Positions 62,622 to 64,000 of a DNA stretch of 64,000 bases are shown here, one piece after another (positions within the stretch are counted from its first letter, which is position 1; every line of letters starts with the position of its first letter). The stretch spans positions 62,001 to 126,000 of the forward strand of contig JADKDV010000003.1 of the NCBI GenBank assembly GCA_016718315.1, given 5' to 3'. The translations under genes and the position numbers were made by a program. A model generated the notes under the pieces. The model was given only the letters and a program-made list of their open reading frames with translations. It searched no databases and had not been told where the DNA came from. Origin of the DNA: Candidatus Obscuribacter sp. Lineage in GTDB: Bacteria > Cyanobacteriota > Vampirovibrionia > Obscuribacterales > Obscuribacteraceae.

Positions 62622-64000
62622 TGCCAGAAGTAGTGCCAATCGTAGTTGTATTCGGCGCTTTCTTTTGCTTGCAATTCTTGTTTAAAAACAAACTGAAAAT
62701 GGCTATTGACTTGGCTCCACCACTCAGGCCAGCTATAGTAGCCCAGATAACCTGACTTCCATTGGTCAAGCGGGCTCAGGGCGACGATTTTGCCTGTTTT
62801 ATCGCAAAGATCTGCTTTGCCCATCATCTTGCGGATGATTTCGACACTAGCTGGTTTACTGCCAAAATTGGTTAGCTTAATAGTACCTTTCATATTGATG
62901 CGACCAAATTTGCGATCCTGAAAAGTAACAGCATCAGGTTGTCTTGAGACTTCACGCTCTTCTTTTTTGGCTTTGAGATCAACTGCTTGGGTCAGTGTCA
63001 AATCACTTGTGCTACCCGGTGCGGCATAGGTCATCATGCCCTGAGCGAGGATATCGCTTTTGCCATTGCTTTCTACAAAGATTAGAGCTGGTGCTGTAGT
63101 AAAAGGCTCTTTGCCAGTGTTGCTCAATCTGATTTTGTGCATTATTTTGAGCGCTTCGGCTTGTTTCATTTGCTCAGCCTGGTCTTCATTTTGCCCTGCA
63201 TATTGCAGTTCGGCTGGCGGCAAAATCGGTAATTCTAAAGTATAGAGGTCTTTGTAGCTGACCTGGTATTCGCGCACCGGCAGTACTATTCGTTCACCTT
63301 TTTTGATGGTCAAATGTTTGACATTAAAGACAAAGAGGTCTTCGTTTTTGTTGCCAGTACTCTCTACTTTTACCGATTGAGCACGTTCATCTTCGTTTCT
63401 GATACTGACACTTTGAGACATTATGCTATTGGACAGAGAGTTGCGCAGGTAGGAGCGGTCCTCGCTCTGGCTTGCCACCATTGATAGTGTCTGGGTCAGA
63501 CTGATTGGATCGTTTTGATCCTTAAAGGCAAATGATGGTACTCCCACTACTAGATTGGTGCTGACGTCTTCTAGGTCCACGAGATCATTGACTACAGTGG
63601 CCTGGAGTTTGACAGTGGCGTGGTTTTGTCCATCTATGGTGACTTTGTATGAGGGGATCCAGCGCAGACCTTTTTGTACATACATCATGCCGACACCGGC
63701 GCTCTGGTTTTTAATATCAGCACCGTTTAGTTTTAGTGTTAGCACATTGCGCAGTTCTTCTTCTTCACCTAGAGACTTGCAGGGACTTTTAAAAGTAATC
63801 GTTTCGATTCTCGAGACTGGCACAAAAGAAGTGCCCTCCAAAGTTTTTAGTTCGACTAGATCGCTTTTGACTGGCAATATCAAATCTGGCTTTTGGCCTG
63901 AAGATACCGCCCGGGCAAGCTCCTCGGCCGAGCGAGTGGGGATACCCATGATTTGTGCGTCGTAGCTAATCACTTTACTATTGTGGCCACTGCCACTCAG
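62615..64000 (-). CDS. DUF4139-like protein, 5' end cut by window
   Basis: The frame is open to the last base of the window, so the true start is outside; about 461 residues are visible. The central domain shows DUF4139 features: GVGMMYVQKGLRWIPSYKV, VNDLVDLEDVSTNLVVGVP and a later NFGSKPASVEIIRKMMG. DUF4139 proteins are often exported and linked to surface or mucoid traits; the role is not established. The C-terminus is rich in aromatic residues (YNYDWHYFWHY). Convergent with the gene at 62132. Confidence 0.7.
   Translation of the reverse strand: MSGSGHNSKVISYDAQIMGIPTRSAEELARAVSSGQKPDLILPVKSDLVELKTLEGTSFVPVSRIETITFKSPCKSLGEEEELRNVLTLKLNGADIKNQSAGVGMMYVQKGLRWIPSYKVTIDGQNHATVKLQATVVNDLVDLEDVSTNLVVGVPSFAFKDQNDPISLTQTLSMVASQSEDRSYLRNSLSNSIMSQSVSIRNEDERAQSVKVESTGNKNEDLFVFNVKHLTIKKGERIVLPVREYQVSYKDLYTLELPILPPAELQYAGQNEDQAEQMKQAEALKIMHKIRLSNTGKEPFTTAPALIFVESNGKSDILAQGMMTYAAPGSTSDLTLTQAVDLKAKKEEREVSRQPDAVTFQDRKFGRINMKGTIKLTNFGSKPASVEIIRKMMGKADLCDKTGKIVALSPLDQWKSGYLGYYSWPEWWSQVNSHFQFVFKQELQAKESAEYNYDWHYFWHY

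Overview
The window is moderate-GC bacterial DNA with no rRNA, tRNA, phage or insertion sequence that I could recognise. Gene content (secreted kinesin-light-chain-type TPR proteins, FHA proteins, a Ser/Thr kinase with a leucine-rich sensor, RND exporters, GT-C membrane glycosyltransferases, many lineage-specific secreted proteins) suggests a large-genome, predatory-like or particle-associated Gram-negative. My best guess is the non-photosynthetic cyanobacterial sister group (Melainabacteria/Vampirovibrionophyceae, order Obscuribacterales), but this is inference from gene style; a planctomycete-like or other lineage is not excluded.

Layout. 1-11.3 kb: housekeeping and signalling genes (CaCA antiporter, mutM, beta-CASP RNase, methyltransferase plus flippase-like pair, Rec-GGDEF-EAL protein, Ser/Thr kinase with LRR tail, queuosine-salvage protein plus cupin). 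11.4-13.8 kb: a lone GT-C glycosyltransferase and a DUF218 protein with a clear terminator. 13.8-19.7 kb: an accessory stretch of small hypothetical genes, two of them interrupted (an EF-hand protein with a frameshift and a thioredoxin-like gene with an in-frame TGA). 19.7-24.7 kb: heavy-metal CzcA/CzcB efflux genes. 24.8-32.3 kb: a complete retinal-based phototrophy operon on the minus strand, in transcription order small membrane protein, type-1 rhodopsin, crtB, crtY, blh, a J-domain-like protein, a second small membrane protein, crtI. 32.5-49.6 kb: two copies of a module (GT-C type A, GT-C type B, TPR protein) on the plus strand, separated by RlpA, a lipoprotein, a small membrane protein and an orphan N6-adenine methyltransferase. 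49.6-55.7 kb: a tripartite RND exporter operon (tolC-like, RND, adaptor). 55.8-64 kb: secreted TPR and hypothetical proteins, two FHA proteins and a 5'-truncated DUF4139-type protein.

How the genes work together. CrtB makes phytoene, CrtI desaturates it to lycopene, CrtY cyclises it to beta-carotene, Blh cleaves that to retinal, and the rhodopsin (Asp84/Thr88/Glu95 triad, Lys219) would use it as a light-driven proton pump. Geranylgeranyl-diphosphate synthase is not in the window. The operon is bracketed by two short membrane proteins that are paralogues of each other; these are the most novel-looking genes here. The rhodopsin has Met where proteorhodopsins have the His partner of the proton acceptor.

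Three genes (EF-hand protein, czcA, type A glycosyltransferase) are each broken by one base in a homopolymer run. In each, adding or removing one base restores a protein of family length, so base-calling errors in the source assembly must be considered before calling them pseudogenes. All start sites, families and regulatory sites below were judged by eye from the sequence; no database search was run.
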